DNA from: Exiguobacterium acetylicum DSM 20416
GTDB lineage: Bacteria > Bacillota > Bacilli > Exiguobacteriales > Exiguobacteriaceae
Length of the DNA stretch: 64,000 nucleotides
Direction: 5' to 3'
Assembly (NCBI RefSeq): GCF_000702605.1
Contig: NZ_JNIR01000001.1
Coordinates: forward strand, 1,726,501-1,790,500
Part shown: positions 40,496 through 49,881 of the stretch, piece after piece
Layout of the letters: the number at the start of each line of letters is the position of its first letter
How positions within the stretch are numbered: the stretch's first letter is position 1
The notes under the pieces: generated by a model
Database searches by the model: none
The model's input: the letters and a program-made list of their open reading frames with translations, nothing else
Told to the model about the DNA's origin: nothing
Position numbers and translations under genes: made by a program

Positions 40496-40523
40496 ATTAT
40501 AACGGAAAAGCCTTCATTGGAAA
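40496..40523 (-). promoter_or_regulatory. Promoter of mreBCD-minCD
   Basis: TATAAT (40496-40501) with TTTCCA (40518-40523) 16 bases upstream on the minus strand, about 38 bases before the mreB start. Confidence 0.6.
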
Positions 40524-40570
40524 GCGTTAAAACGTTACAGCTTGTTTACAGTTCGCCTTAGAAAACACAC

Positions 40571-40616
40571 AAAAAAACGTCTGACGGAAAGAATCGAACC
40601 TTTCCCTTCAGACGTT
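40571..40616 (-). terminator. Terminator downstream of radC
   Basis: On the minus strand AACGTCTGA-GG-AAAG / CTTTCC-TCAGACGTT is followed by seven Ts just past the radC stop. Confidence 0.85.
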
Positions 40617-40620
40617 ATTC

Positions 40621-41274
40621 TTACATAAATCCGCGCTGTTTCATACTAATAAATTGTCCATGCCCGATGATGATGTGGTCAAGACAACTGATTCCAATGA
40701 GTCGTCCCGCCTCAACAAGTCGCTCGGATACCTCGATATCTTCGCGACTTGGCGTCGGGTCACCGGACGGATGATTGTGGACGGCAATGAAGTTCGCAGC
40801 CGAGCAGCGAATCGCTTCCCGGAAGACGTCTCGCGGGTGGACGATTGACGTGTTCAATCCTCCAATGAATAACGTCTTTTTCGAGACGACCTCATTTTTC
40901 GTATTCAAATACAGGCAGATGAAGTGTTCCTGCTGATAGAGACGCATCTCTTCTAACAACAGTTCCGCCGCGTCTTCCGGTGAGCGGATCGTCGGTCGTA
41001 CCCACTTCGGTTCCGTGACGAGCCGACGACCGAGTTCCAGTCCAGCCATGATTTGTAGTGCCTTCGCCTTCCCGACCCCAGGTGCTTTTTCGAGTCCACC
41101 GACTCCAGCCGCCTCAAGTTCGATCAATGAAGGATAGATGTGCAGTAATTCTTCCGCGATTTCAAGCGGTGTCCGGTCGCGCGTCCCACTTCGGACGAGA
41201 CACGCCAGCAACTCGACTGTCGTCGCTTGTGCCAAGCCTTTCAACTGAACCATATCCTTCGGCCATTCAATCAC
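40621..41274 (-). CDS. radC: RadC family JAB1/MPN-domain protein
   Basis: A 217-residue protein with an N-terminal helix-hairpin-helix region (EKAPGVGKAKALQIMAG) and a JAMM metal-site domain (AVHNHPSGDPTPSREDIEV). The role in DNA repair was disputed; the exact function is unsettled. The frame extends into maf, but GTG 41274 has GAGAGG nine bases upstream and avoids the overlap. The maf-radC-mreB order is the Bacillales norm. Confidence 0.92.
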   Translation of the reverse strand: MIEWPKDMVQLKGLAQATTVELLACLVRSGTRDRTPLEIAEELLHIYPSLIELEAAGVGGLEKAPGVGKAKALQIMAGLELGRRLVTEPKWVRPTIRSPEDAAELLLEEMRLYQQEHFICLYLNTKNEVVSKKTLFIGGLNTSIVHPRDVFREAIRCSAANFIAVHNHPSGDPTPSREDIEVSERLVEAGRLIGISCLDHIIIGHGQFISMKQRGFM

Positions 41275-41299
41275 AGCATCCGACCTCTCTATTTCAGGA

Positions 41300-41884
41300 T
41301 TACGCAAACATCGGCTTGATTTCAAAGGACGCGAGACGTTTTGTGATCTCATGGATCGGCAGTCCGACGACATTATAATAGTCACCCTCGATTACCTCGA
41401 CGAACAGACCACCCATCGCTTGGATGCCATAGCCGCCCGCTTTATCATAGGGCTCGTTCGTCGCGATATAGCCTTCCATCCACTCGTCTGGTAATGCACC
41501 AAAACGGACGTGCGTCGTCACGTCGAACGTCTCTTCCTTCTCTCCGAAGCGAATCGTCACGCCAGTCACGACTTCATGAGCGCGTCCTGACAGACGCGCA
41601 AGCATCGCCCGCGCTTCAGAAATATCCGCCGGCTTCTCAAGAATCATGTCATCGATTGCGACGACCGTATCGGCAGCCAGAATGACACCATCTGTTACAA
41701 TCGCTCGCGCTTTCTTTTGTGATAGATGGCGAACGTATTCATGCGGTGACATCGGGTATGGTGCTTCTTCGACGACATTCGCTGGTACGACTTCATGAGG
41801 AATCCCGATTTGTTGCAGGAGCTCCGTCCGGCGTGGTGAAGCCGACGCGAGAATCAAGTGTGGTTGCGTTATCATCAGTATCAC
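41300..41884 (-). CDS. maf: Maf family nucleoside triphosphate pyrophosphatase
   Basis: A 194-residue house-cleaning pyrophosphatase acting on dTTP/UTP or modified nucleotides. The motifs ILASASPRRTELLQQIG, ILAADTVVAI and YDKAGGYGIQAMGG are complete. The start is GTG 41884 after GGGAAAG; an ATG four codons in is possible. It is separated from the pilus genes by a terminator. Confidence 0.94.
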   Translation of the reverse strand: MILMITQPHLILASASPRRTELLQQIGIPHEVVPANVVEEAPYPMSPHEYVRHLSQKKARAIVTDGVILAADTVVAIDDMILEKPADISEARAMLARLSGRAHEVVTGVTIRFGEKEETFDVTTHVRFGALPDEWMEGYIATNEPYDKAGGYGIQAMGGLFVEVIEGDYYNVVGLPIHEITKRLASFEIKPMFA

Positions 41885-41937
41885 GTTCTTTCCCGTTAAT
41901 TTCGAATCGGATAATTCGAGTCATCGTTTAGTCTAAC

Positions 41938-41972
41938 AAAAAACAAGCGGTCCCTAACAGAGTAGGAACCGC
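41938..41972 (-). terminator. Terminator at the end of the pilus operon
   Basis: On the minus strand GCGGTTCCTA / TAGGGACCGC (one U-G pair) with a six-base loop is followed by TTGTTTTTTG, just past pilO. Confidence 0.8.
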
Positions 41973-41982
41973 CAAATGAACC

Positions 41983-42714
41983 TTAATTTCCTGTCACATC
42001 GACAAATGGATCCGACTTCGGTGTCTTCTCCTCGAGTGGCGTTTGTTTATCCGGCGTCAACTTCGTCAAATCCGGACGATAATACGACTCGATCTCGACT
42101 GTGAATGAGAGCATCTCATCCTCAAGTAAGACTGTTCCACTGCCTGGACCCGGCTCTTCCGGTCCCGACAACTGGATTTGGCGTAAGACCGTGATTCGAT
42201 CCGTCCGCTCGATTTGCTTCAGGAATGCCATTAATTCAACATACGACGGGGCTTCGACTGTTAGTGATGCCGGAAGCGGTGTTGCATTCGCTGTGGTCGT
42301 TCCCGTCGTTGCAGATGAAGCTGCAGCTGCCTGATCAGACTCCGTCGCCATCGCTCCGTCAACAGCAGGTGTTGAGGTCACCGGTGACTGTGGTGCTGTC
42401 TCTGTCGCCTGACCAAACGTGATCGACTGGACTTTGACACCAGCAATCTGACTCGATGCGTTGATCGCATCGATGACATCATCGTTCGATGCCGTCACCG
42501 GGACTTTTTGTTGGAGAAAACTCGACTCAGCGACGTCGACTTTCTGCTCGTTCGCTTTCGCTTGTTCGAGTACCATCTGTTCCCGCTTCAGCGTCGCTTC
42601 TTTTTCTTGCAACGTTTGGTGTGTCGTATAGGTCGTATAACCGAAGTAACCAACCGCACCGAGGACGATCAAGATCGTTAGACCGAGGAGGATGAAGCTA
42701 CTATAACGTTTCAA
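41983..42714 (-). CDS. pilO: PilO-like type IV pilus assembly protein
   Basis: A 243-residue bitopic protein: an N-terminal membrane helix (about residues 7-28), a coiled-coil stretch with many Lys/Glu/Gln, a Ser/Thr/Ala-rich linker (about 110-150) and a ferredoxin-like half containing SYVELMAFLKQIERTDRITVLRQ. That layout and the place after a PilM-PilN protein identify PilO of the alignment complex. Sequence similarity to well-studied PilO is weak. It overlaps the upstream gene by four bases. Confidence 0.8.
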   Translation of the reverse strand: MKRYSSFILLGLTILIVLGAVGYFGYTTYTTHQTLQEKEATLKREQMVLEQAKANEQKVDVAESSFLQQKVPVTASNDDVIDAINASSQIAGVKVQSITFGQATETAPQSPVTSTPAVDGAMATESDQAAAASSATTGTTTANATPLPASLTVEAPSYVELMAFLKQIERTDRITVLRQIQLSGPEEPGPGSGTVLLEDEMLSFTVEIESYYRPDLTKLTPDKQTPLEEKTPKSDPFVDVTGN

Positions 42715-44447
42715 TTGTCCGTCACCTCCTCGATTTCAGTCGTTACATTCGGATCAGTCGTCTCCGTCGTATCGGTCTCAGGAGTCGCTTCCGCCGAGCC
42801 ATCCGTTTCCGATTCAGACGGCTGATCTTCTTTTGGTACTTCCGGATCAGCCTCGTTCGTCTCACCTTTGACGACTTCCGTCGGGTTGACGTTTAACGAG
42901 AATTGTCCGATATAACGGGGTTCTTCTGATTTGGCATCTTCAGACGGTGTAATTTCCGTCGTCGGGACTTCTTGTCCGGTCGTCGGATCAACCGTCGTTG
43001 TCGTGACGACGTCGGCCTTTTCATTCATCGTCCGTGTCGTCACACTCGTAAGATTCGTTCCTGAGAAGACTTTATCCGTCAGTAACTCGCGATAAAAATC
43101 GTTCAGTTCATCAAGTGTCTCGAACTGGGTCGTCATCGTCACGGCATGATCTGCACCGTACGCAAATTGAAGAATGTAACCGCGTTCCGGGAGATAACGG
43201 GTAATCCGCTCAAGTGTTGGTACAGCAGGACGAGGCGTCGTCTCAAGTCCTTCGACCGTCTGTTTAAGTTGTGCAACTTCTTGTTTCGCCGATTGATCCG
43301 ATTCCGACTGCAGCTGACGAACGATCTGGATTTGATCATTCGTCGATTCGACGCGATCCGCGAATTGATCGGTTTGCCAGTAGAGATAGCCACCGGCGAG
43401 TCCCCCGAACAATAAGAGGATCAATGAAGCGACGAGTGGGTACTTCGGTGCTTCATCGTTTTCGGGTAACAAGTTGATGCGGTCTTTTCGCGGTGAAGCA
43501 AGACCAGCAAGCGGTAAGTAGGCTCGTGGAATCGACTGTCCGTCGATCGTCATCATGTCAGGAATCTCATCAAGGTTTAAATCGAAGTTCGACCGGAAAC
43601 GCGTCGCCAGTTCATCTCGGAACGGGAAGTCGCCGGCAAGGACGACGTTCGTGATTTCCCGTCCTTCGCGCGCGAGCGAAAAGCGATAGAAATCGAGCAC
43701 TCGTGAGAACTCGAGCAACATCTCGTCTAAGACGAGTTCAACCGTCGGATCATCCGAACGGTAACGATAATGCAATTGATCATCGATGACATTAACATCC
43801 CACGCGTCAGCCGCAAACGTATCAACGGAGCGAATCAGACGCGGCACGTGATCTTCGATGATGATCAACTGGTGGTTCGTTGCATTCGCATTCCAGATCA
43901 ATAATGTATCGGCTTCTGTCGTGACCGGATGATGGGCTTCGATCCCGAAATAGGTCGCGAGTGGTTGAGGTTCAGCTGCGACCAGTCGTAAATGCTTTTG
44001 TTTGAACAGTTGCGTATATTGCTTCAGCGCCTCGTTTGGCGCGGCATAGAGCATGATTTCTCGCTTGCCGTCTTCTTCCAGAACCGTGTAATCAAAATAC
44101 GGTTCTTCAAACGGCAAGACGATACTATGTCCAATTTCCATGAATAAGTAACCGCGGATTTGATTCGTCTCGATCGTCTCCGGGATATCAAGTTTCCGAG
44201 CGAGAACGAGTGAACCATCGAGTGCCAGCACCGCTTGCGAGCCACGTGGTACTTTCAGCTTCGTCAGTAACCCGTCAAAGATGAAATCAAGCGAGGCTTC
44301 GGGTTGCAACCAGCCTCCTTGCAGTGTTCCCGGCGGCAGCGCGACGACTGCCTGGCGCTTGATGACGCCTTTTTTGACGACTGCACCGAAAATTGCGACA
44401 TCGGTGAAATTAAAGTAGATATATGTACCTTTACGCCGTTGCGCCAT
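42711..44447 (-). CDS. PilM-PilN fusion, type IV pilus alignment protein
   Basis: A 578-residue protein that joins two normally separate proteins. Residues 1 to about 315 form a PilM-like actin-fold domain (YIYFNFTDVAIFGAVV, IGHSIVLPFEEPYFDY, ITNVVLAGDFPF). Then RINLLPEN near 323-330, the motif that opens PilN, is followed by a membrane helix (about 337-356), a coiled coil and a PilN-like domain. The tail of about 120 residues is Thr/Glu/Pro-rich and of low complexity. The two domains are usually held together by the PilN N-terminus binding PilM, so a covalent fusion is mechanistically reasonable. Coupled to pilO by a four-base overlap. Confidence 0.83.
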   Translation of the reverse strand: MAQRRKGTYIYFNFTDVAIFGAVVKKGVIKRQAVVALPPGTLQGGWLQPEASLDFIFDGLLTKLKVPRGSQAVLALDGSLVLARKLDIPETIETNQIRGYLFMEIGHSIVLPFEEPYFDYTVLEEDGKREIMLYAAPNEALKQYTQLFKQKHLRLVAAEPQPLATYFGIEAHHPVTTEADTLLIWNANATNHQLIIIEDHVPRLIRSVDTFAADAWDVNVIDDQLHYRYRSDDPTVELVLDEMLLEFSRVLDFYRFSLAREGREITNVVLAGDFPFRDELATRFRSNFDLNLDEIPDMMTIDGQSIPRAYLPLAGLASPRKDRINLLPENDEAPKYPLVASLILLLFGGLAGGYLYWQTDQFADRVESTNDQIQIVRQLQSESDQSAKQEVAQLKQTVEGLETTPRPAVPTLERITRYLPERGYILQFAYGADHAVTMTTQFETLDELNDFYRELLTDKVFSGTNLTSVTTRTMNEKADVVTTTTVDPTTGQEVPTTEITPSEDAKSEEPRYIGQFSLNVNPTEVVKGETNEADPEVPKEDQPSESETDGSAEATPETDTTETTDPNVTTEIEEVTDN

Positions 44448-44465
44448 ATGTACGTTCTTCCTTTC

Positions 44466-45221
44466 TTAAAGCAGTAAATCGAGGTACCACGATACCCAAT
44501 CATCCGCAAAATAATATGTCAGTAAGGTCCCGACGGCAATCGACGGGACGAAGGGAATTGGTTGTTTCCGTTTCACGCGTCCGAGTCCAAGTAACGTTAA
44601 ACCAAGAACGGAACCGACGAATGCCGAGACGAACAAGGCAATGACGACGTGAAGCGGTCCAAGGAAGATTCCGAGCAGTCCGAACAGCTTGACATCCCCT
44701 GCTCCCATACCACGCCGGGAAGCAAGAAAGATGACAAACAATAGAACGAACCCGACGATTCCACCAATAATTGGATTATACCAGTTTTCGAGTGGAGAAA
44801 GGTAGCGCACAATCAAGGCAATCGGCAAAAAGATCAGCAAAATTTTATTCGGGATCAGCATGTAGGCTAAGTCCGACATCGTCAGGATGAACAGTAGGCT
44901 TGTCAGGACGAGCGTCAATGCGAGTTCCATCGACCAGCCGAACTGCCAGAAGGCATAGGCATAGAGGATTCCTCCGAGTAATTCAAGCGCTGGATACTTG
45001 ATTGAGATCGGTTGTCCGCAAGAGCGGCATTTGCCGCCAAGCAGTGCATAGCCGAGTACTGGCGTCAGTTCGAGCGGTCCTAAGACATGTCCACACGTCG
45101 GACAATGAGAGCGCGGATGAACGATCGACTCCCCGACCGGAACGCGCAGACCGACGACGTTCGTAAACGACGTGATGAGTAAGCCTAATAAGAAAAAATA
45201 TACCGTGAAGACGATCGTCAT
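44466..45221 (-). CDS. comC: Prepilin leader peptidase/N-methyltransferase (PilD/ComC)
   Basis: A 251-residue polytopic aspartyl protease that cleaves and methylates type IV prepilins. The methyltransferase cytoplasmic loop has two CxxC pairs (HCPTCGHVLGP and GKCRSCGQP). The two catalytic aspartates are in TMSDLAYMLIPN and GMGAGDVKLFG. It is encoded where comC lies in B. subtilis (folC-comC-maf), here inside a full pilus operon; it can serve both the pilus and any competence pseudopilus. Confidence 0.95.
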   Translation of the reverse strand: MTIVFTVYFFLLGLLITSFTNVVGLRVPVGESIVHPRSHCPTCGHVLGPLELTPVLGYALLGGKCRSCGQPISIKYPALELLGGILYAYAFWQFGWSMELALTLVLTSLLFILTMSDLAYMLIPNKILLIFLPIALIVRYLSPLENWYNPIIGGIVGFVLLFVIFLASRRGMGAGDVKLFGLLGIFLGPLHVVIALFVSAFVGSVLGLTLLGLGRVKRKQPIPFVPSIAVGTLLTYYFADDWVSWYLDLLL

Positions 45222-45250
45222 GACACGACCTCCCTTTCAAAAAAGTTCAG

Positions 45251-45272
45251 AAAAAAACCCCCGAGGAGGGGG
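45251..45272 (-). terminator. Intra-operon terminator after the major pilin
   Basis: On the minus strand CCCCCTCC-T-CGGGGG-type stem followed by seven Ts lies between the pilin and the peptidase gene. It would leave the pilin as the dominant message and reduce expression of the downstream assembly genes. Confidence 0.8.
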
Positions 45273-45281
45273 TGGTAATTA

Positions 45282-45806
45282 TTACTTTTCTTTTACTCCA
45301 CTGCGCTTTAATGCTGAAGGAGCTGAAGCACTAAAATAAGTATAATCTGTTGATTTACTAGTTAACGTGACTGCATATGTGTATGAACCATTTTTCTCAG
45401 TGACAACTACATATGAATCTTTATAGTCTGCATCAGAGTTCAATGCATCCTTCATATCATCAATATACTTTTTCAAAGAGTCTGTGCGTGGTGCTGCTGC
45501 AGTACCTTTAGTAACATCGTTAGCCACGATAGCGTCGTTATTGTCATTAACCCCAACTTTTACTGTTTCACCAGGCTGAACAGGATTCGAAGATGTATAA
45601 AGTTTTGCTGCAGCTACTAATTGCTTCGCATCCGAAACAACTGCATCCTTACGTGAGTTCTCAATCAATCCACCGATTGCGACGACAGCGATTGCTGCAA
45701 TGATTCCTAAGATAACGACGACGACGAGTAACTCGATCAACGTCAACCCGCGCTCATCACGCATTTGTTTTGCATCTAACCAGATTTCTTTTAAACGTTC
45801 TACCAT
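45282..45806 (-). CDS. Type IV major pilin (prepilin)
   Basis: A 174-residue prepilin. The class III signal is at ERG-LTLIELLVVVVIL: cleavage after Gly20 puts Glu at mature position +5 within the long hydrophobic N-terminal helix. The leader of 20 residues is longer than the six or seven of classic type IVa pilins. The C-terminal globular domain is small and Thr/Ser/Lys-rich, with no Cys pair. GGGAGG precedes the ATG. It has its own promoter and a terminator, as expected for the main fibre subunit. The second half is more AT-rich than the neighbouring assembly genes. Confidence 0.92.
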   Translation of the reverse strand: MVERLKEIWLDAKQMRDERGLTLIELLVVVVILGIIAAIAVVAIGGLIENSRKDAVVSDAKQLVAAAKLYTSSNPVQPGETVKVGVNDNNDAIVANDVTKGTAAAPRTDSLKKYIDDMKDALNSDADYKDSYVVVTEKNGSYTYAVTLTSKSTDYTYFSASAPSALKRSGVKEK

Positions 45807-45874
45807 TACATTATGCCTCCCTAGTACTTTTTTACTGTTTTTGGCTAGTAGGTAATACTATCCAGACGAATACT

Positions 45875-45902
45875 ATTATAGTAGCACCATATTTTTTGTA
45901 GA
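45875..45902 (-). promoter_or_regulatory. Promoter of the major pilin gene
   Basis: TATAAT (45875-45880) with TCTACA (45897-45902) 16 bases upstream on the minus strand, inside the AT-rich gap between pilC and the pilin. Confidence 0.55.
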
Positions 45903-45943
45903 TTATGTCTTTTTTTCACAACAGGTAAATGTTTTTACAATTG

Positions 45944-47161
45944 TCAACTTGCTTGGATATCCGAGTAAATTTTAAACATCGGTACGACGACGGCAATGAC
46001 GATGACCCCAACGATGGCAGCGAGGACAACAATCAGCAACGGCTCAATAATCGACTTTAATCGGTCCGTCGTCGTCTCGACTTCTGTCTCATAGAAGTTT
46101 GCGACTTCCGTCAACATCGTATCAAGACGCCCTGATTCTTCGCCAATCGCAATCATCTGCGTGACGAGCGGTGGAAAATATTTGTTTTTCTCAAGCGGCT
46201 CGTGCATCGGAATTCCGCGTGACATCGCTTCATTGGCACTCGCAATCCCCTTCCGGATGATCCGATTCGTGACGATCCGTTCCGTGATGTCGAGCGATGC
46301 CAGGATCGGGACCGAAGCGTTCAACAATACTGATAGTCCACGCGTCATCAAGGCAATTTGCGATTTTTGGATCAATGGACCAAAGACTGGAACCATCAAT
46401 AAGAATCGATCAAAGAATAAACGTTGCCGTTCGTTTTTTAAATTGAAATACAGTAAGCCAATCAATCCGAAGGCAATCAGTAATAGTACCCACCAATAAG
46501 CGACGAAGAAGTCGGATACTGCGACGACGAGCTTCGTGATCAATGGTAGTTCACTACCGAGCTGATCGAAGATCGATGCAAAGGTCGGCACGACGTTCAT
46601 CATCAAGAAAACGACGACTCCAACGGCAACGAGTGAAACGACCGCAGGATAAATCAACGCCGAGATGACCTTCCGTTTAATTTCGTACTGCTTTTCAAGT
46701 TGAGTGACGATGTTATCGAGTGCTTCCTCGAGATTACCACTCGCCTCTCCCGCCATCGCCATACTGACGAAGAACGTATCAAAGACACGTGGATGCTTTT
46801 CGATTGCTTGCGAAAACTGGATCCCACTTCGCAAATCGTCCTCGACCTCAACGAGTGCCCGTTCAAGTGGTTTCGACTCCGTCTGCTTGCGTAGAATTTC
46901 CGTCGCCTTGACGATTGAGACACCGGACCGCACGAGGGTCGCGAACTGCCGCGCATACATGACGAGATGTTCGATTTTCGGTTTGGCACTGAGAAACGTA
47001 ATCTCGGTGTTCAAGCCTTTCGATTCTTGTTTTTCAAGCGAGGTCACAGCAATCTGATCCGTCCGCAACCGTTCTGCAGCTTCTCGTTTCGTCAGTGCTG
47101 TAATCTTGCCTTTCTTTCGTTTGCCGGCAATCGTCCGACCTTCATAAATGAATACTGCCAT
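45944..47161 (-). CDS. pilC: Type IV pilus platform protein PilC (GspF family)
   Basis: A 405-residue inner-membrane protein with two repeated GspF domains, each with FATLVRSGVSIV- or RGLSVLLNASVPI-type starts, and three membrane segments (about 170-190, 220-240, 375-400). It forms the platform on which PilB and PilT act. Starts four bases after pilT. Confidence 0.95.
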   Translation of the reverse strand: MAVFIYEGRTIAGKRKKGKITALTKREAAERLRTDQIAVTSLEKQESKGLNTEITFLSAKPKIEHLVMYARQFATLVRSGVSIVKATEILRKQTESKPLERALVEVEDDLRSGIQFSQAIEKHPRVFDTFFVSMAMAGEASGNLEEALDNIVTQLEKQYEIKRKVISALIYPAVVSLVAVGVVVFLMMNVVPTFASIFDQLGSELPLITKLVVAVSDFFVAYWWVLLLIAFGLIGLLYFNLKNERQRLFFDRFLLMVPVFGPLIQKSQIALMTRGLSVLLNASVPILASLDITERIVTNRIIRKGIASANEAMSRGIPMHEPLEKNKYFPPLVTQMIAIGEESGRLDTMLTEVANFYETEVETTTDRLKSIIEPLLIVVLAAIVGVIVIAVVVPMFKIYSDIQAS

Positions 47162-47165
47162 GTGT

Positions 47166-48212
47166 TCACCCCGATATGTACGGTGATGCAGCAGAAGCCG
47201 GAATCAATCCCCGACTGACGAGATCCTGCAATGCCATCTGCATCGTCTGCATGCCGTATTGTTTACCCGTCTGCAGGACGGATTGAATCTGATATTCCTT
47301 ACCGGTCCGAATCAAGTTCGAGACAGCTGGTGTATCGACCATGATTTCAAGGGCTGCGACGCGTCCAGTTCCATCCGAACGCGGCATCAGGCGTTGCGAG
47401 ACGACACCCGCAAGAACGTTTGCGAGTTGAGCCCGAATCTGATCTTGTTGCTCTGACGGGAAAACATCGATGATCCGGCTGACTGTCGAGGCAGCCGTCG
47501 ACGTATGGACCGTTGCAAAGACGAGGTGACCAGTTTCTGCTGCTGTCACGGCGGTCGCGATCGTTTCAAGGTCTCGCATCTCTCCAAGCAAAATGACATC
47601 CGGATCTTGACGGAGCGCTGACCGTAATCCAGTCGCAAAGCGCGGCGCATCAATCCCGATTTCCCGCTGATCAATAAGACTTTTATGATGACTATGTAAG
47701 TACTCAATCGGATCCTCCAGCGTAATGATCCGTTTATACATCGTCTGATTAATTTCATTGATCATCGCTGCAAGCGTCGTCGATTTTCCGGAACCCGTCG
47801 GACCCGTCACGAGAATCAAGCCGTGTGGTTTCGTTAAGAATCGCTTTAAGACAGGCGGCAACGCTAATTGCTCAAGCGTTGGCACCTCGGTAGGAATCGT
47901 TCGAAACGCCATCGACAAAGCGCCCCGTTGGTAAAAACAGTTGACCCGGTACCGGGCGACACCGGTCACACCGAACGAAAAATCGATATCCCGGTCCTGC
48001 TTCAGCTGTTGATACATTTCTTCCGTGATCAACGACTGAACAAATCCATCAATGATGATCGGTTTCATCTTTTCTGTTCCAAACGGTGTCAACGTTCCGT
48101 TGATCCGAAAGACGGGCGGTGATCCCGCCGTCAAGTGAACATCGGATGCGCCTCGCTCTTTCGACGAACGTAAAATATCTTCGATTTGTGCCCGTTCGAT
48201 CGTACTGTTCAT
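47166..48212 (-). CDS. pilT: Type IV pilus retraction ATPase PilT
   Basis: A 348-residue hexameric motor ATPase. Walker A is VTGPTGSGKSTTLAAMI, the Asp box ITLEDPIEYLH, Walker B DVILLGEMRD and the His box GHLVFATVHT. The shorter N-terminal domain distinguishes it from PilB. Presence of PilT implies retractile pili, hence twitching motility or DNA uptake. Its ATG overlaps the pilB stop (ATGA). Confidence 0.96.
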   Translation of the reverse strand: MNSTIERAQIEDILRSSKERGASDVHLTAGSPPVFRINGTLTPFGTEKMKPIIIDGFVQSLITEEMYQQLKQDRDIDFSFGVTGVARYRVNCFYQRGALSMAFRTIPTEVPTLEQLALPPVLKRFLTKPHGLILVTGPTGSGKSTTLAAMINEINQTMYKRIITLEDPIEYLHSHHKSLIDQREIGIDAPRFATGLRSALRQDPDVILLGEMRDLETIATAVTAAETGHLVFATVHTSTAASTVSRIIDVFPSEQQDQIRAQLANVLAGVVSQRLMPRSDGTGRVAALEIMVDTPAVSNLIRTGKEYQIQSVLQTGKQYGMQTMQMALQDLVSRGLIPASAASPYISG

Positions 48213-49873
48213 TCTGAAATCACCGTCCGTAAAATCTCTTCTGTCGTCGTAATCCCATCTGCGACTTTGGTTAGACCATCTGCAAGCAGGAACCGTTGAC
48301 CTTGTTCCTTGACATACGCTGTGATATCACTTTCCGTCGATTGGTTCATGATCATCCGACGTAACACTTCGTCGACCATGATGACCTCTTGAATCGCAAC
48401 CCGTCCGCGGTACCCCGTCATATTACAAGACGAGCAACCACGTCCACGCATGACCGTTGTCGCTTCAATTCTCTCTTGATCAAATAACTCTTGCTCTCGT
48501 TTTGAAATCGGATGGACTTCGCCACAATCACGACAAACACGGCGAACGAGTCGTTGTGCAATCAATCCACTGACAGAAGCAGCTACGAGGAACGGTTCCA
48601 CTCCCATGTCGATCAATCGCGTAATCGAACTAACGGCAGAGTTCGTGTGCAAAGTCGAAAGAACCAAGTGTCCTGTCAGCGAGGCACGAATCGAAATCTC
48701 AGCCGTCTCAATATCTCGAATCTCCCCGACCATGACGACGTTCGGATCCTGACGAAGGATCGAGCGAAGACCACTCGCAAACGTCAAACCAATCTTCGCA
48801 TTGACTTGAACCTGGTTGATCCCATCGACCTGGTACTCGACTGGATCTTCGACAGTGATGATGTTGCGCGACTCGTCATTCAACTCATTTAAGGCGGCAT
48901 ACAACGTCGACGATTTCCCGGAACCGGTCGGACCAGTAATCAAGATAATCCCGTTCGGACGCTTCAACATCTCCCGGAACTGTGCTTCATTCCGCGAACT
49001 AAAACCGATTTTTGAAATCGAGATGTTCGAGTTCGAGCTGTCAAGAATCCGGATAACGACCTTTTCACCGTAAACGGTCGGCAAGGTCGAGACACGGAAA
49101 TCATATGGTAATCCGTTAAAGACATATTTAATCCGTCCATCCTGTGGCAAGCGTGACTCGGTGATATCTAGTTCACTCATGACCTTGATCCGGGTCGTCA
49201 GAATGCTTTGGATCTGTTTCGGATAGTTGTTCTCCGTTCGTAATTCTCCATCAATCCGGATTCGGATCGTCATCGACGTTTCCTGTGGATCCATATGAAT
49301 ATCTGATGCACGCTGGGCAATCGCGTTCTCTAAAATTTGATTGACGAGCCGGATGATGGGTGCATCTTCGCGTGTCACGACATCACGGGATTGATCCGAC
49401 TCCATCATGTCATCGGATTCGAGTGGCTCCCGTAACGACGAATCAATGTCGTAGTATTTCAGAATCGTTCGTCTGATTTCGTCACGCGTCGCGATTCCGA
49501 CATCGATTGATAGACCGGTCTGCATCCGCAAATCATCGATCGCGATCAAATCCATCGGATCCGCCATGGCGATGAATAGACGATTTCCTTCCCGGTAGAC
49601 CGGGACGAGCGTATGTCGCTGTGCGAGGTCTTTTGAAATCAGTTTCGTGACAGCGACGTCAACTGGATAGTTGTACAGCTGGATGATCGGAATCTTCAAT
49701 TGGTGATGTAGCGCCTCTAGTAATTGTTGTTCCGTCAAGTGACCAAGTCGAAGGAGTGCATCCCCGAGTTTTTCGGTCGATCGTTTAACCGTCAACGCCT
49801 CTTCGACTTGTTGCTCCGTCACGAGGCTTTCTTCGATCAACATTTCCCCTAAACGTTTTCGTTTCATTGCCAT
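48209..49873 (-). CDS. pilB: Type IV pilus extension ATPase PilB
   Basis: A 554-residue motor with the N-terminal MshEN/GspE-type domain (RKRLGEMLIEESLVTEQQV), Walker A ITGPTGSGKSSTLYA, Asp box ITVEDPVEYQ and Walker B VVMVGEIRD. A C-terminal tetracysteine zinc motif is present (CRDCGEV and CSSCNMTGYRGRVAI). It drives pilus polymerisation. Confidence 0.96.
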   Translation of the reverse strand: MAMKRKRLGEMLIEESLVTEQQVEEALTVKRSTEKLGDALLRLGHLTEQQLLEALHHQLKIPIIQLYNYPVDVAVTKLISKDLAQRHTLVPVYREGNRLFIAMADPMDLIAIDDLRMQTGLSIDVGIATRDEIRRTILKYYDIDSSLREPLESDDMMESDQSRDVVTREDAPIIRLVNQILENAIAQRASDIHMDPQETSMTIRIRIDGELRTENNYPKQIQSILTTRIKVMSELDITESRLPQDGRIKYVFNGLPYDFRVSTLPTVYGEKVVIRILDSSNSNISISKIGFSSRNEAQFREMLKRPNGIILITGPTGSGKSSTLYAALNELNDESRNIITVEDPVEYQVDGINQVQVNAKIGLTFASGLRSILRQDPNVVMVGEIRDIETAEISIRASLTGHLVLSTLHTNSAVSSITRLIDMGVEPFLVAASVSGLIAQRLVRRVCRDCGEVHPISKREQELFDQERIEATTVMRGRGCSSCNMTGYRGRVAIQEVIMVDEVLRRMIMNQSTESDITAYVKEQGQRFLLADGLTKVADGITTTEEILRTVISE

Positions 49874-49881
49874 TTAACGTG

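Noticed and set aside
42711-44447. Two separate genes pilM and pilN with a missed boundary
   Set aside because: The frame is continuous, with no stop, internal ribosome binding site or start codon around codons 310-330 that I could see.
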